From: Caldicellulosiruptor morganii
GTDB taxonomy: Bacteria; Bacillota; Thermoanaerobacteria; Caldicellulosiruptorales; Caldicellulosiruptoraceae
Assembly (NCBI RefSeq): GCF_026810225.1
Contig: NZ_CP113865.1
Span: forward strand, 1,818,001-1,882,000
Length of the DNA stretch: 64,000 nucleotides
Direction: 5' to 3'
Part shown: in pieces, positions 24,831 to 34,942 of the stretch
Numbering within the stretch: the first letter of the stretch is position 1
Layout of the letters: the number at the start of each line of letters is the position of its first letter
The notes under the pieces: generated by a model
What the model saw: the letters and a program-made list of their open reading frames with translations, nothing else
Databases searched by the model: none
What the model was told of the DNA's origin: nothing
Made by a program: the position numbers and the translations under genes

Positions 24831-24837
24831 GTCATCT

Positions 24838-26589
24838 TCACCTCTTTGGAATCTGAATTTCAATACTTGTGCCTCTGCCAGGTTCACTGTTTATAATTAT
24901 TTTTGCTTCATCACCATAAAATAGCTTTAGCCTATGATAAACATTTTTCAGCCCAACATGACTTCTGTCTTTGCTGTCTAATGTCTGTAAGATAGTTTTA
25001 AGCTTCTCTTCTGACATCCCAATTCCATTGTCTGCTACAATTATATTTATCATTCCATCTTTCTCAAATAACTTAATAGCAATAATTCCTCTTCCTATCA
25101 TTGGTTCAATACCATGCCTTATCGAATTCTCTACAAGCGGCTGGATGGTAAACGGAAGTATTTTTGAAGAAAGAAGATCACTCTGAACTTCAATTTTGTA
25201 ATCTATTTTATCTCCAAATCGAAATTTCTGTATTTCCAAAAAATCTTTCACAATCTCAATCTCTCTTTCCAAATCTATTAATTCTGTTGACATCTCCAAG
25301 CTTTTTCTGATTAAACTGCTAAGAAGATAAACAACCTGAGCAATTTCATACTGACCGGTACAAAAAGCTTTCATCCTGATAGCCTCAAGAGTATTGAATA
25401 AAAAATGTGGATTCATTTGACTGCAAAGCATTTCTATTTGAATCTCTCTCTGTTTTGCAATCATCTGCTGCTTTTGAACTTCTGCCAGATACACCTGATT
25501 AATCAAGTTTTTAATATTCTTTGCCATTGACTGAATATTTTTTGCCAGTTGTCCAATTTCATCGTTTCCTAAAATATTTATCTGTGTATCCAGATTACCA
25601 TGTGAAATTTCATTTACTTTCCTGTTCAATATTGCAATTCTACCTGTTATCAGTTTAGAAAATAAAAGCATAAGTAGAAGTGATACTACCGAGTTGATAA
25701 GTATAAGTAAAAAGGTGACAAAAGTTATTTTGTTGACCCTTTTAAATACATCTTTCTCAGAGAAAAAAGAAACAATTCTGAGAAAGCTATTTCCACTCTC
25801 ACTTGCATTAATTGTTCCTAAAATTGCCATTGCTTTCTTGCCATCAATATTTACATTCTCAATAAGTTTACCATCCTGAAAAGAAAAATTGAAATTCAGT
25901 TTCTTACCAACAAAATTTCTGTCTTTTGCAGCAACAATTATTCCTTTGTCTGTAACAACCAATGTGTTCAAGTGCAGTGACAGTACCTCTTCAAGCCTTT
26001 CTTTTCCTATGTAAATTACCATCACACCTATCTTCTCACCATAGGAATTTTTAAAAAGTCTTGTCAAGCTAAAATAGTACTGTGGTCTAAATGGATTGCT
26101 GTCAAACACAAGTCCCCATAAAATTTTTCCATCACCTTTTACAGCCTCTTTAAACCATTCTTGACTTTTTGTATAATCGTCAACCTTTACGATTTCGCCT
26201 GTATCAAGCAGCGTAGGATTAAAGGCATAAATTTTTATTGCATGAATATTTTTGCTGTAAATAGACATGAGATTAGAAAGCTCTGTATATGAAGTATAAT
26301 CATCGTATATTTTGGATATATCTTTGTACTCTGTTGAAAGTATATTCAGAAGTTTTTTATCAAGATACAATTTATTGGAAATATCAACAGCATTCTGTAC
26401 AATATCCATAAGCTTAATTTTCACATCCTCAACATTTTTTCTTGTGTCTTTGATGGCATTTTCCAGGGCAATTGCTCTTAAGTTTAAAAAAAGAATAATC
26501 CCCAGAATAGTTTGGGGAATTAAAGCAGAAATCACAAAAGCTAATATAAATTTCTTTTTTATTTGTAAATTCGCAAATAAAAATTTCAT
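24838..26589 (-). CDS. Sensor histidine kinase, YesM-like
   Basis: A 583-residue membrane kinase: N-terminal span (about residues 13-33), a large extracellular sensor (to about residue 280), a second span, HAMP (RKVNEISHGNLDTQINILG), then a His_kinase domain with phospho-acceptor His in CSQMNPHFLFNTLEAIR. The ATPase domain has N-box QPLVENSIRHGIEP and G-box VADNGIGMS. It senses an extracellular sugar signal and phosphorylates the regulator encoded immediately downstream. Its stop overlaps the ribosome site of that gene. Confidence 0.93.
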   Translation of the reverse strand: MKFLFANLQIKKKFILAFVISALIPQTILGIILFLNLRAIALENAIKDTRKNVEDVKIKLMDIVQNAVDISNKLYLDKKLLNILSTEYKDISKIYDDYTSYTELSNLMSIYSKNIHAIKIYAFNPTLLDTGEIVKVDDYTKSQEWFKEAVKGDGKILWGLVFDSNPFRPQYYFSLTRLFKNSYGEKIGVMVIYIGKERLEEVLSLHLNTLVVTDKGIIVAAKDRNFVGKKLNFNFSFQDGKLIENVNIDGKKAMAILGTINASESGNSFLRIVSFFSEKDVFKRVNKITFVTFLLILINSVVSLLLMLLFSKLITGRIAILNRKVNEISHGNLDTQINILGNDEIGQLAKNIQSMAKNIKNLINQVYLAEVQKQQMIAKQREIQIEMLCSQMNPHFLFNTLEAIRMKAFCTGQYEIAQVVYLLSSLIRKSLEMSTELIDLEREIEIVKDFLEIQKFRFGDKIDYKIEVQSDLLSSKILPFTIQPLVENSIRHGIEPMIGRGIIAIKLFEKDGMINIIVADNGIGMSEEKLKTILQTLDSKDRSHVGLKNVYHRLKLFYGDEAKIIINSEPGRGTSIEIQIPKR

Positions 26590-26656
26590 TTATTCTCACC
26601 TATCCGTTTTTTGAGTTTTTTCTTAACTAAATTATAACATTCTAACAAAGAAAAGC

Positions 26657-28984
26657 TCACTTTTCAATACTCAAAAGCGCCTCTTCAGCTGCTGCCCCTA
26701 ATATTACTTCACTCCCATTTTCTTTTTTAGTCACAAAAGCATTAAACTGAGACTTTAACTCAAGACCATGAAAGAAAAGCCTCCAAAGCTTTTGAGTGTC
26801 CTTTAATACATTTATCGAAATTTTACTTTTTTCTCTTCTTACTTCCAATTTAAGCTCTGTTTCGCCATTTGTATTTTTCACAACCACAGAAGCTACCTTT
26901 CCCTCTTCTAAATTGTATACATTCAAAGTTACATTTTTAGCATAATCATAATCAGGTCTTGTATCACAGTATCCCATTGGAATTATAGAATGGGGTCTTG
27001 CCAGAAGCGGCAGGCTAAAGTAGCTATGTTTTTCCTTTCTCCATCTTCCACCAACAATCTTCTCACCTGTCAGGATATTTGTCCATATACCTTCAGGTAC
27101 ATAATACTGAACCTCACCATCCGGTGAGAAAATTGGAGCAACCAGGAGACTATCTCCAAGCATGTATTGTCTGTCAAGATACTCACATGCAGGGTCATCC
27201 GGAAATTCTAATACCATGGGTCTTAGCACAGGGATTCCTTTTTCTGCTGCCTCTGTAGCCGCTGAGAAGATGTATGGCATAAGTTTGCATTTTAATTTTG
27301 TAAAGAATCCAAGTACTTCAACCGCTTCCTCATCGTAAAGCCAGGGAACTTTATAGGCAGAATTTCCGTGAAGTCTGCTGTGAGAAGACAAAAGCCCAAA
27401 TGCCACCCATCTTTTATAAAGATCTGGCGTTGCTGTGCTCTCAAACCCGCCTATGTCATGACTCCAGAAACCAAAACCACAAAGCGAAAGTGAAAGTCCA
27501 CCTCTTAAAGTCTCTGCCATAGACTCATATGAAGCCAGACAGTCTCCGCCCCAGTGCACAGGAAATTTCTGGCTTCCTGCTGTTGCTGACCTTGCAAAAA
27601 CAAGTGCATTTGCGTTGCCAGATGCTTCTTGAAGTGTTTCATATACTGTCCTGTTGTAAAGATAGGTGTAGTAATTGTGCATCTTTTCGGGATCCGAGCC
27701 ATCAAAGTACACAACATCTGTTGGAATTCTTTCACCAAAATCTGTTTTAAAACAGTCAACTCCCATTTTGATAAGCTCTTTGAGCTTTTCTGAATACCAC
27801 CTGCAGGCATCTGGGTTTGTAAAATCAACAATTGCCATACCGGGCTGCCAATCATCTGTCTGCCAGATATCTCCATTTGGCTTTTTTATAAAATATCCTT
27901 TTTCTTTCCCCTCATCAAAAAGTTTTGAAAGCTGAGACACATAAGGATTTATCCAGACACATATCTTCACTCCCTTTTCTTTCAGACGCTTTAGCATCTG
28001 CGAAGGCTCCGGAAAAACTCTTCTGTCCCACTCAAAATCAACCCAGTGCATATCTTTCATCCAGAAACAGTCAAAATGAAATACATGAAGCGGAATGCCT
28101 CTTTGCAGCATTCCATCTATAAAGCCTGTAACTGTCTTTTCATCATAACTTGTTGTAAATGAGGTTGTAAGCCAGAGTCCAAAAGACCATGCAGGTGGAA
28201 GCTGCGGCCGACCTGTAAGCTTTGTGTAATTTTCCAAAACATTTTTCATGCTATTGCCACCAATTATGAAATACTCTAAATATTCCCCTTTCACAGAAAA
28301 CTGAACCCTTTCAACATTCTCAGATGCAACTTCAAAGGATACACGCCCTGGATCATTTACAAAAACACCATACCCGCGGTTTGTGATGTAAAAAGGAATG
28401 TTTTTGTAGGCAAAATCAGAGATTGTACCACCATCTTCATTCCATATATCAACTGTTTGTCCGTTTTTAACAAAAGAAGTAAATCTCTCGCCCAGCCCGT
28501 AAACACATTCACCAACACTCAAAGAAAGCTGTTCTCTCATGTAAGCAGTGTTTTCAGGCATAACTGCGCAGCCAAAATATTTATAACCATTTTTTGTCAG
28601 GCATTTATCCTCATAGTAGTATTTCACTTCCCATTCACTTTTTTTATTTACAACAGCTTTCAGCTTTCCACTTGTTATTATTATTCTATCCGAAAAATCT
28701 TCTATCACAGGACAGTATCCTTCTTCTTTATAAAATTCAAAATATGGCTTTTTCTCTTTTTGACCCTTGTAGTGCCAGATTTGCACTCTTATAACATCTT
28801 CAAAAGGTGAAGAAAAACGCACGGTAAAGACAGGACCCTGCAGCGTTTGTCCCCTGTTTGCAATAAAATGAGCTGGTGCAAAAATTATAGCTGAATCCTC
28901 TGCAATTTCATAATCATACACATGAGCTGGATGATATAACTTTATACCCTCTTTGACACGCCAGAAGCCATCGGTAAATTTCAT
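26657..28984 (-). CDS. GH31 alpha-xylosidase, YicI-like
   Basis: A 775-residue glycoside hydrolase. The catalytic barrel carries HFDCFWMKDMHWVDFEWD and the nucleophile block DCFKTDFGERIPTDVVYFDG, which is diagnostic of YicI-type alpha-xylosidases; the acid/base is in HWGGDCLASYESM. A N-terminal beta domain and C-terminal beta domains complete the fold. No signal peptide is present, so it acts in the cytoplasm on imported oligosaccharides, most likely xyloglucan-derived. It sits in the uptake locus between the AraC gene and the kinase. Substrate is inference from subfamily. Confidence 0.92.
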   Translation of the reverse strand: MKFTDGFWRVKEGIKLYHPAHVYDYEIAEDSAIIFAPAHFIANRGQTLQGPVFTVRFSSPFEDVIRVQIWHYKGQKEKKPYFEFYKEEGYCPVIEDFSDRIIITSGKLKAVVNKKSEWEVKYYYEDKCLTKNGYKYFGCAVMPENTAYMREQLSLSVGECVYGLGERFTSFVKNGQTVDIWNEDGGTISDFAYKNIPFYITNRGYGVFVNDPGRVSFEVASENVERVQFSVKGEYLEYFIIGGNSMKNVLENYTKLTGRPQLPPAWSFGLWLTTSFTTSYDEKTVTGFIDGMLQRGIPLHVFHFDCFWMKDMHWVDFEWDRRVFPEPSQMLKRLKEKGVKICVWINPYVSQLSKLFDEGKEKGYFIKKPNGDIWQTDDWQPGMAIVDFTNPDACRWYSEKLKELIKMGVDCFKTDFGERIPTDVVYFDGSDPEKMHNYYTYLYNRTVYETLQEASGNANALVFARSATAGSQKFPVHWGGDCLASYESMAETLRGGLSLSLCGFGFWSHDIGGFESTATPDLYKRWVAFGLLSSHSRLHGNSAYKVPWLYDEEAVEVLGFFTKLKCKLMPYIFSAATEAAEKGIPVLRPMVLEFPDDPACEYLDRQYMLGDSLLVAPIFSPDGEVQYYVPEGIWTNILTGEKIVGGRWRKEKHSYFSLPLLARPHSIIPMGYCDTRPDYDYAKNVTLNVYNLEEGKVASVVVKNTNGETELKLEVRREKSKISINVLKDTQKLWRLFFHGLELKSQFNAFVTKKENGSEVILGAAAEEALLSIEK

Positions 28985-29085
28985 CCTGTTCTCCCTCCAG
29001 AAAAATATCAGGTATCTACTATAAAAAATAAACTTAAAACAAAATTATTTCTTTAACCATATTGCAAAAAAATATAAATACATTG

Positions 29086-29964
29086 CTAAATTGTATCCTT
29101 CTTTTTGTACTGTAGAGGAGTTATTCCTACATATTCTTTGAATATTTTTATAAAATAACTCACATTGTTAAATCCAACTTCAAATGCTATTTCTGAGATG
29201 CTAAGATTGGTGTTCTTGAGAAGTTCAATAGCCTTTTCAATTCTGAGCTTGTTTATGTAATCAATGGGTGTAAGACTGGTAATCTCTTTAAACAACCTGC
29301 AAAAATAGTACTTGCTTAAGCTTGTAATCTTGCTGAGTTTCTCTATACTGAGTGAATCAGAGTAGTTAGAGTTGATATAGTCCAAAGCTGCCTTTATCTT
29401 CTCAAGCTTGGAATTAAATTCTCTGTTAATGCTGCTTTCCACAACATATCCTTTGTTAAAAAGATGGTAAAAAATTAAAAAAAGATTTGATTTTATATAA
29501 AGCTCATAACCATAGTTCTTTTCTTTCCATGTCTTTATTAAATCAAATATCAACATCTCCAGAAAGGTATCCTCAATTAAATTGGGCACCAGTACTTTTC
29601 TTTCCTCAACCGGCTTAATATATTTAGTTTTGCAAATATCTGGTTCTTGCGAGCAAAGCATATTCAGATTGAATACAATCGCATACGCTTCTGGACAGTC
29701 AATAGCTTTTCCTGAGTGAATTGAACCACAGCTGATAAATAAAAACTGGCGAGGTGACAAAATATATTCCTGTCCATCTATAGAAAAACTTGCTGAACCT
29801 TTTTCAAGATATACTATTTCAAACTCATCATGCCAGTGTGGTAAAAGATAGCTACTTTGATACCAGAATAAATTTTCATATACATTTATCGGAAACATTA
29901 ATGTGCCATGTTGCACCTTTTCTTTGAGCTTTATTCTTTCATCCATATTTTCAGAAATCCCCAT
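29086..29964 (-). CDS. AraC-family transcriptional regulator
   Basis: A roughly 290-residue regulator. An N-terminal cupin sensor (LPHWHDEFEIVYLEKGSASF, SPRQFLFISCGSIHSGKA) is followed by two C-terminal helix-turn-helix motifs (KITSLSKYYFCRLFKEITS and EVGFNNVSYFIKIFKEYVG). It is encoded just upstream of the GH31 gene and probably controls it. The exact start is uncertain: ATG 29964 has no clear ribosome site, and ATG 29946 has GGGGA about 10 nt upstream. Confidence 0.88.
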   Translation of the reverse strand: MGISENMDERIKLKEKVQHGTLMFPINVYENLFWYQSSYLLPHWHDEFEIVYLEKGSASFSIDGQEYILSPRQFLFISCGSIHSGKAIDCPEAYAIVFNLNMLCSQEPDICKTKYIKPVEERKVLVPNLIEDTFLEMLIFDLIKTWKEKNYGYELYIKSNLFLIFYHLFNKGYVVESSINREFNSKLEKIKAALDYINSNYSDSLSIEKLSKITSLSKYYFCRLFKEITSLTPIDYINKLRIEKAIELLKNTNLSISEIAFEVGFNNVSYFIKIFKEYVGITPLQYKKKDTI

Positions 29965-30021
29965 TCATAAAAAAAGTCAAGGTTTAATTATAATTTTACC
30001 ACGAATGCATAAAAACAAAAA

Positions 30022-30063
30022 AGCCGCCTTTTTACCAGGTTTTACCCTGTAAAAAAGACGGCT
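30022..30063 (-). terminator. Intrinsic terminator after the transketolase genes
   Basis: A long stem (about 14 bp with one mismatch) between 30022-30036 and 30049-30063. On the minus strand it runs into TTTTTTGTTTTTA. It separates the transketolase pair from the AraC gene. Confidence 0.75.
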
Positions 30064-30081
30064 ATTACTTTTAAATTTTCT

Positions 30082-31023
30082 TTACTTTTTCAGTTTCATA
30101 ACTTCCTTTGCCTTGTTTACTATCTCCTCAGCAGTGAGTTTATAATATTTCAAAACATCCTCAGGCTTTCCTGACCTGCCAAACTCATCATTTACACCAA
30201 CCATCCTAACAGGTACAGGATAATTTTGAACCAGAACCTCAGAAACAGCACTCCCAAAACCACCCAAAACATTGTGCTCCTCTGCTGTGACAATGCAGCC
30301 AGCTGTCTTTGCAACTTCCAATACAAGTTCAGCATCAATTGGCTTGATACATGGCATGTCAACAAGATAAACCGATATCCCTTTCTCCTGAAGCATCTTT
30401 GCTGCTTTTATGGCTTCATGAACCATAAGCCCGGTTGCCAGAATTCCAACATCTGTACCTTTTTGAAGAACAATGCCTTTCCCAAGCTCAAGTTTTAGCT
30501 CACCTTTTCTGTAAATCTCCTCAACACCAAGTCTTCCCAAGCGAATATAAACAGGTCCTTCATGTTCAATTGCAAGCCTTACACATTCATATGTGGATGC
30601 TGCATCAGAAGGTGACAGTACAACCATGCCCGGAATTACTCTCATCAGTGCAATGTCTTCAAGCATCTGATGGGATGCCCCATCCTCACCAATTGACACA
30701 CCTGCATGTGATGCTCCAATCTTAACATTAAGATGCGGATAGCCAATCGAGTTTCTGACCTGGTCATAAGCTCTTCCTGCCGCAAAGATAGCAAACGTGC
30801 TTGCAAAAGGTATCTTTCCGCATGTTGCAAGCCCTGCTGCTGTTGCCATAAGGTCCTGCTCTGCTATTCCTATGTTGAAAAATCTATCAGGGAACTTCTT
30901 TTTGAAAATCTCTGTCCTGGTTGACTTTGAAAGATCTGCATCAAGTACAACTATGTTTTTGTAAAGCTCTCCAAACTCAGCCAGAGCCTGACTATAAGCT
31001 TCTCTTGTAGCAATTTTAGCCAT
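30082..31023 (-). CDS. Transketolase, C-terminal subunit
   Basis: A 313-residue subunit carrying the pyrimidine-binding and C-terminal domains. Landmarks are LDADLSKSTRTEIFKKKFPDRF, NIGIAEQDLMATAAGLA and the Glu that activates thiamine diphosphate within it, and a C-terminal Rossmann-like domain. It works with the N-terminal subunit encoded one nt upstream to move two-carbon ketol units in the non-oxidative pentose phosphate pathway. Split transketolases are common in thermophilic Firmicutes. Confidence 0.94.
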   Translation of the reverse strand: MAKIATREAYSQALAEFGELYKNIVVLDADLSKSTRTEIFKKKFPDRFFNIGIAEQDLMATAAGLATCGKIPFASTFAIFAAGRAYDQVRNSIGYPHLNVKIGASHAGVSIGEDGASHQMLEDIALMRVIPGMVVLSPSDAASTYECVRLAIEHEGPVYIRLGRLGVEEIYRKGELKLELGKGIVLQKGTDVGILATGLMVHEAIKAAKMLQEKGISVYLVDMPCIKPIDAELVLEVAKTAGCIVTAEEHNVLGGFGSAVSEVLVQNYPVPVRMVGVNDEFGRSGKPEDVLKYYKLTAEEIVNKAKEVMKLKK

Positions 31024-31024
31024 T

Positions 31025-31882
31025 TTATCCCTGCACCTCCAAGCTTTCTAACTGCTTTTGCAGCTCCTCTAAAGCTTTTTGAGCCTGCTCTTTATTGGGA
31101 GCTGTGCCGTGCCAGCCTGCTTCATTTTCCATAAATGATACACCCTTGCCTTTTACTGTTTCAGCAATTATAATTGTCGGCTTGCCTTTCACTGTCTTTG
31201 CCTCGCTAACTGCCTTTTCTATCTGATTAAAATCATGCCCGTCAATTGTTATAACATGCCAGCCAAATGCTCTGAATTTCTCATCAACAGGCTCGGGTGA
31301 CATGACCTCTGTGATTTTACCGTCTATCTGAAGCCCATTGTGGTCCAAAAACGCTGTCAGGTTGTCAAGCTTGTAATGTGCAGCTGTCATTGCAGCTTCC
31401 CAAATTTGTCCTTCCTGAATCTCACCATCGCCAAGCAAAACATACACTCTGTAGTTCTTCCCATCCAGTTTCCCTGCAAGCGCCATGCCGTTTGCAACAG
31501 ACAGACCCTGCCCCAGCGAACCTGTTGACATCTCAACACCCGGCACCTTTTTCATATCAGGATGCCCCTGGAGATTTGAATAAATCTGTCTGAAGCCTTT
31601 CAGCTCCTCCTTGCTTATGAAACCCTTTTCAGCTAAAACCGCATATAAAAGGGGAGAGGCATGTCCTTTGGATAAAACAAATCTGTCTCTATCCGGGTCT
31701 TTGGGATTTCTGGGGTCAATATTCATCTCAACAAAATAAAGATATGTCAAAATCTCAACACCAGAAAGTGAGCCGCCAGGATGACCAGAGCCAGCTTCAG
31801 CCGTTTGAATAATTATGCTTTTTCTTATCTCGGTCGCTATTTTTTTGAGCTCAAGCTCTTTTGCCCTGTCCATTTTATACAT
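31025..31882 (-). CDS. Transketolase, N-terminal subunit
   Basis: A 285-residue subunit with the thiamine diphosphate binding motif [17 protein letters not shown] ... DHNGLQ and the early [13 protein letters not shown] block. It pairs with the C-terminal subunit. Start ATG 31882 lies 4 nt after AGGAGG, and a second ATG three codons later is also possible. Together the two genes serve pentose use, which fits the neighbouring alpha-xylosidase locus. Confidence 0.94.
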   Translation of the reverse strand: MYKMDRAKELELKKIATEIRKSIIIQTAEAGSGHPGGSLSGVEILTYLYFVEMNIDPRNPKDPDRDRFVLSKGHASPLLYAVLAEKGFISKEELKGFRQIYSNLQGHPDMKKVPGVEMSTGSLGQGLSVANGMALAGKLDGKNYRVYVLLGDGEIQEGQIWEAAMTAAHYKLDNLTAFLDHNGLQIDGKITEVMSPEPVDEKFRAFGWHVITIDGHDFNQIEKAVSEAKTVKGKPTIIIAETVKGKGVSFMENEAGWHGTAPNKEQAQKALEELQKQLESLEVQG

Positions 31883-31975
31883 TTGACCTCCTTTATGAAA
31901 TTTGAATTGTCTTTTGCCTGCTGACAGGTAGCTTATTTCTTTTTTCTTTATATTATACCATTAAATTATTTTTAA

Positions 31976-32827
31976 TCAAACAGAAAAACCTTCACCCAAA
32001 ACCTCTCGAACGTCTGTCAAAATGACAAATGCCTTCTCGTCAACACTTCTGACAAGGTTTTTCACACGGCTTACCTCATGTCTTTTTACAACACAAAGCA
32101 GCACGTTTTTTTCTGTCTTTGTCCACATGCCAATACCGTGAAGACCTGTAACTCCTCTGTCAAGATCTCTTAAAATCTTTTCAGTAATTATATCAGATTT
32201 ATCTGAGATTATTATGAGCGCCTTTGCAAAGTTTACACCTTCTAAAATGGCATCAATCAACTTTGAACATGCAAAAAGTGTCAGAACTGCCCAAAGTCCA
32301 AGTTCATAGTTCTTAAATACCATTGATGCCATTGCAATTACAGCGACATCAAGTCCCAAAAGAATTTGCCCAACTGATATAAAGGAGAGAAATTTGTGAA
32401 TAATCCTTGCAAGCATTTCGGTACCACCGGTTGTTGCTCCATACAAAAGCACAATAGCAAGCCCCAACCCCATGAGTGCTCCGCCAAAAACTGAAGCCAG
32501 GAGCTTATCATATGTAACACATGGCAAAAATGCTGTCAGGTCTGTTAAGACCGAAAGAGCAATGGTCCCATAAACACTTTTTACTCCGAAATCCACCCCA
32601 ATTGTCTTTATGCCGAGTAAAAAAGCAGGAATGTTCAAAGCAAGCATTGTCATACCAACAGGAAGTTTGTAGTGAGAAACATAATACAAAACTGTGGCAA
32701 TACCCGAAAAGCCCCCCGCTGCTATCTTGTTTGGCACAAGAAAAAGGTTTAAAGACAGTGCAACCAGAAGTGAGCCAAATGTTATAGCAGCATATTCGTA
32801 TATCACTCTGAAAATTTTTTTCAGCAT
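31976..32827 (-). CDS. YitT-family membrane protein (DUF161/DUF2179)
   Basis: A 283-residue protein with about five membrane spans, the first near FGSLLVALSLNLFLVP followed by the family landmark GGFSGIATVLYYV. The C-terminal cytoplasmic DUF2179 domain (SDKSDIITEKILRDLDRGVTGLHGIGMW) is typical. Function of the family is poorly known. The start directly follows the stop of the CsaB-TagA fusion gene, so the two are cotranscribed. Confidence 0.9.
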   Translation of the reverse strand: MLKKIFRVIYEYAAITFGSLLVALSLNLFLVPNKIAAGGFSGIATVLYYVSHYKLPVGMTMLALNIPAFLLGIKTIGVDFGVKSVYGTIALSVLTDLTAFLPCVTYDKLLASVFGGALMGLGLAIVLLYGATTGGTEMLARIIHKFLSFISVGQILLGLDVAVIAMASMVFKNYELGLWAVLTLFACSKLIDAILEGVNFAKALIIISDKSDIITEKILRDLDRGVTGLHGIGMWTKTEKNVLLCVVKRHEVSRVKNLVRSVDEKAFVILTDVREVLGEGFSV

Positions 32828-34666
32828 TTATCTTCCCCCAAACATCTTAGTTTTCAAAACAACAAGTACAAACTTAGGAAGTGCCAGCATTCTTCTGAAT
32901 CTCCATGGCTGTGTAATCAGTCTATAGAACCATTCAAGTCCAAGCTTCTGGAAAATTATAGGTGCTCTTTTTACCTCACCCGAGAGCACATCAAGACTTC
33001 CACCAACGCCCATAATAAGTTTACAATTTAATTTTTTTCTATTTTTATAAATCCACTCTTCCTGCTTTTTCATGCCCATTGCAACAAAAAGAACATCTGT
33101 TTTTGATGAGTTTATAATGTCTATCACTTTCTCATTCTCTTCTTGCGAAAAATAGCCATGGTGTGTACCACAGATAATTAAGTTTTTGAAAGTCTTTAAA
33201 AGATTTTCTCCAGCCCTTTCAGCAACCGAAGGTTTTGCCCCGAGTAAGAACACTCTTTTTTTATGCTTTTCAAGCTCTGGCATAAGCGACATCATCAGAT
33301 CAAACCCGGTAACCCTCTCAAAGAGCCTTTCTCCAAAATATTTTGATGCCCAAACAACTCCAATGCCATCCGGAACATTTAAATCACCTGAGTTAAGAAT
33401 CTTTTTAAATTTCTCATCCTTTTGTGCAAGCATAATCATTTCTACATTTGGAGTAAAAACAATATGAGGTGATGAGGAATTTAAAAATTCAAGACACTTT
33501 TCTTTTGCCTTCCTGAAGTTTACACAGTCAATCCTCACACCCAAGATATTTATGCTATCTTTCTTTTTAATATTACTCAGAGCATCTTCCAGTATATCAA
33601 AAGCCTTTTCAGCTTTCTGGGTCATACTTTTTGAAATCTCTTCAATCTTTTTTGTTACCTTTCCTTCAGATAGCATATACTGGATGTCGATTAATACGTT
33701 GTTTACATCAAAGCTATCCACATACCCTGCAGGTTTAAACCCATATATTTTTAAGAAACTATCAATTTTGGGATCATATGATATGCCAATAAACTTAACA
33801 CCCATTTTGGCTGCAAATACAAGAGCATGAAGCCTCATTCCAACTACTAAATCCAACTTCTTGAAAATTCCTAAAAGTTCATAAGGTGATAATTTATCGC
33901 TCAGCACATATGGTTTGTTTTTCATCTTTGAGACAATCTCATCTATCTTGATTATGTCCCACTTGCCCTGAAAAGGGATAAAAACAACATTGTACCCTTC
34001 ATTTTCTATAAGGACATCGGCAATCTTTGCAATTTTATCAGTCATGTCTTTCTCTTTTTTCCATTTTCTTACTATAATACCTATGGTCTTTTTACCAAAA
34101 TCTATTTTATACTCATCAAGGAGCTTTTTTACCTTAGCATCACAGCATGGATTCAATAAAAACGCAGGGTCTGCTGAAAGTTCAACCTTTTTGCCTATCT
34201 TTAGCTTATGCAAAAAGTCAAACGAATCATAATCTCTTACTGTAATATAATCTGCAAGTTTTATCACATGCTTAAAAAGCAAAAGATTATACCACCTTTT
34301 TATTGGTCCAATACCCTGAGAAAAAATAAAAACCTTTTTGCCAAAAAGCTTTGCAAGAAATATTTGAAAAAGGTAATAATAAAGGCTTCTGTTGCTTGTC
34401 TCATTCTGAAAAAGACTTCCACCGCCAGAAATAAAAATATCACATCTTTTAATTGCTTTTATGACAGAAGGAATCTTTTTTCTGTTGACAGCTTCCACAT
34501 TATAAAGCTTTGCTGTCAGCTCGGGTCGTGAAGACAGCACAACTATATTTAAACTGCTATTGCTCTTTCTTTCATACTCCTTCAGTTTATCAACCAGAAC
34601 CCTTAAGATTGCCTCATCACCGGTATTTAATTGTCCGTAATATCCTGATATAACAATATTTTTCAT
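32828..34666 (-). CDS. Fusion of CsaB-type pyruvyl transferase and TagA/WecG glycosyltransferase
   Basis: A 612-residue two-domain protein. Residues 1 to about 365 are a polysaccharide pyruvyl transferase (SGYYGQLNTGDEAILR, FISGGGSLFQNETSN, FSQGIGPIKRW). These add ketal-pyruvate to secondary wall polymers, which creates anchors for SLH-domain S-layer proteins. Residues from about 375 to the end are a WecG/TagA/CpsF glycosyltransferase (SPHIVFTPNVEMIMLAQ, NVPDGIGVVWASKYFG, GVGGSLDVLSGEVKRAP) that transfers N-acetylmannosamine-type residues onto a lipid-linked intermediate. Fusion of the two suggests both steps act on one wall polymer. Cytoplasmic, membrane-associated. Confidence 0.93.
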   Translation of the reverse strand: MKNIVISGYYGQLNTGDEAILRVLVDKLKEYERKSNSSLNIVVLSSRPELTAKLYNVEAVNRKKIPSVIKAIKRCDIFISGGGSLFQNETSNRSLYYYLFQIFLAKLFGKKVFIFSQGIGPIKRWYNLLLFKHVIKLADYITVRDYDSFDFLHKLKIGKKVELSADPAFLLNPCCDAKVKKLLDEYKIDFGKKTIGIIVRKWKKEKDMTDKIAKIADVLIENEGYNVVFIPFQGKWDIIKIDEIVSKMKNKPYVLSDKLSPYELLGIFKKLDLVVGMRLHALVFAAKMGVKFIGISYDPKIDSFLKIYGFKPAGYVDSFDVNNVLIDIQYMLSEGKVTKKIEEISKSMTQKAEKAFDILEDALSNIKKKDSINILGVRIDCVNFRKAKEKCLEFLNSSSPHIVFTPNVEMIMLAQKDEKFKKILNSGDLNVPDGIGVVWASKYFGERLFERVTGFDLMMSLMPELEKHKKRVFLLGAKPSVAERAGENLLKTFKNLIICGTHHGYFSQEENEKVIDIINSSKTDVLFVAMGMKKQEEWIYKNRKKLNCKLIMGVGGSLDVLSGEVKRAPIIFQKLGLEWFYRLITQPWRFRRMLALPKFVLVVLKTKMFGGR

Positions 34667-34779
34667 TTGCTTTTCTCACCCAAAATTAAAATATTGGTCT
34701 TGAATAAAGTTCAAACTATTTGCAAAGAATAATTCTTGGAAAACTCAAAAAAATCATATCAATAGTGGAGGTATTCAGT

Positions 34780-34938
34780 ATGCCGGATAGAATAACATGC
34801 AATGTTTCTGACTGCATGTACTGGGACAACAAAAGATGTACAGCTCCATCAATTGAAGTATCGGTTGATGGTGGCGACTCTATAGCCCAGGGCACAAAAG
34901 AAAAGACAAACTGCCACACCTACACTTTAAAAAGATAA
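34780..34938 (+). CDS. DUF1540 small cysteine protein
   Basis: A 52-residue protein from ATG 34780 with GGAGG 8 nt upstream; the longer frame upstream has no site. The sequence ITCNVSDCMYWDNKRCTAP followed by a late NCHTYT gives the four-cysteine pattern of DUF1540, a family found in spore-forming and related Firmicutes and presumed to bind metal. Function unknown. It faces the opposite way to its neighbours. Confidence 0.85.
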   Translation: MPDRITCNVSDCMYWDNKRCTAPSIEVSVDGGDSIAQGTKEKTNCHTYTLKR

Positions 34939-34942
34939 AAAC

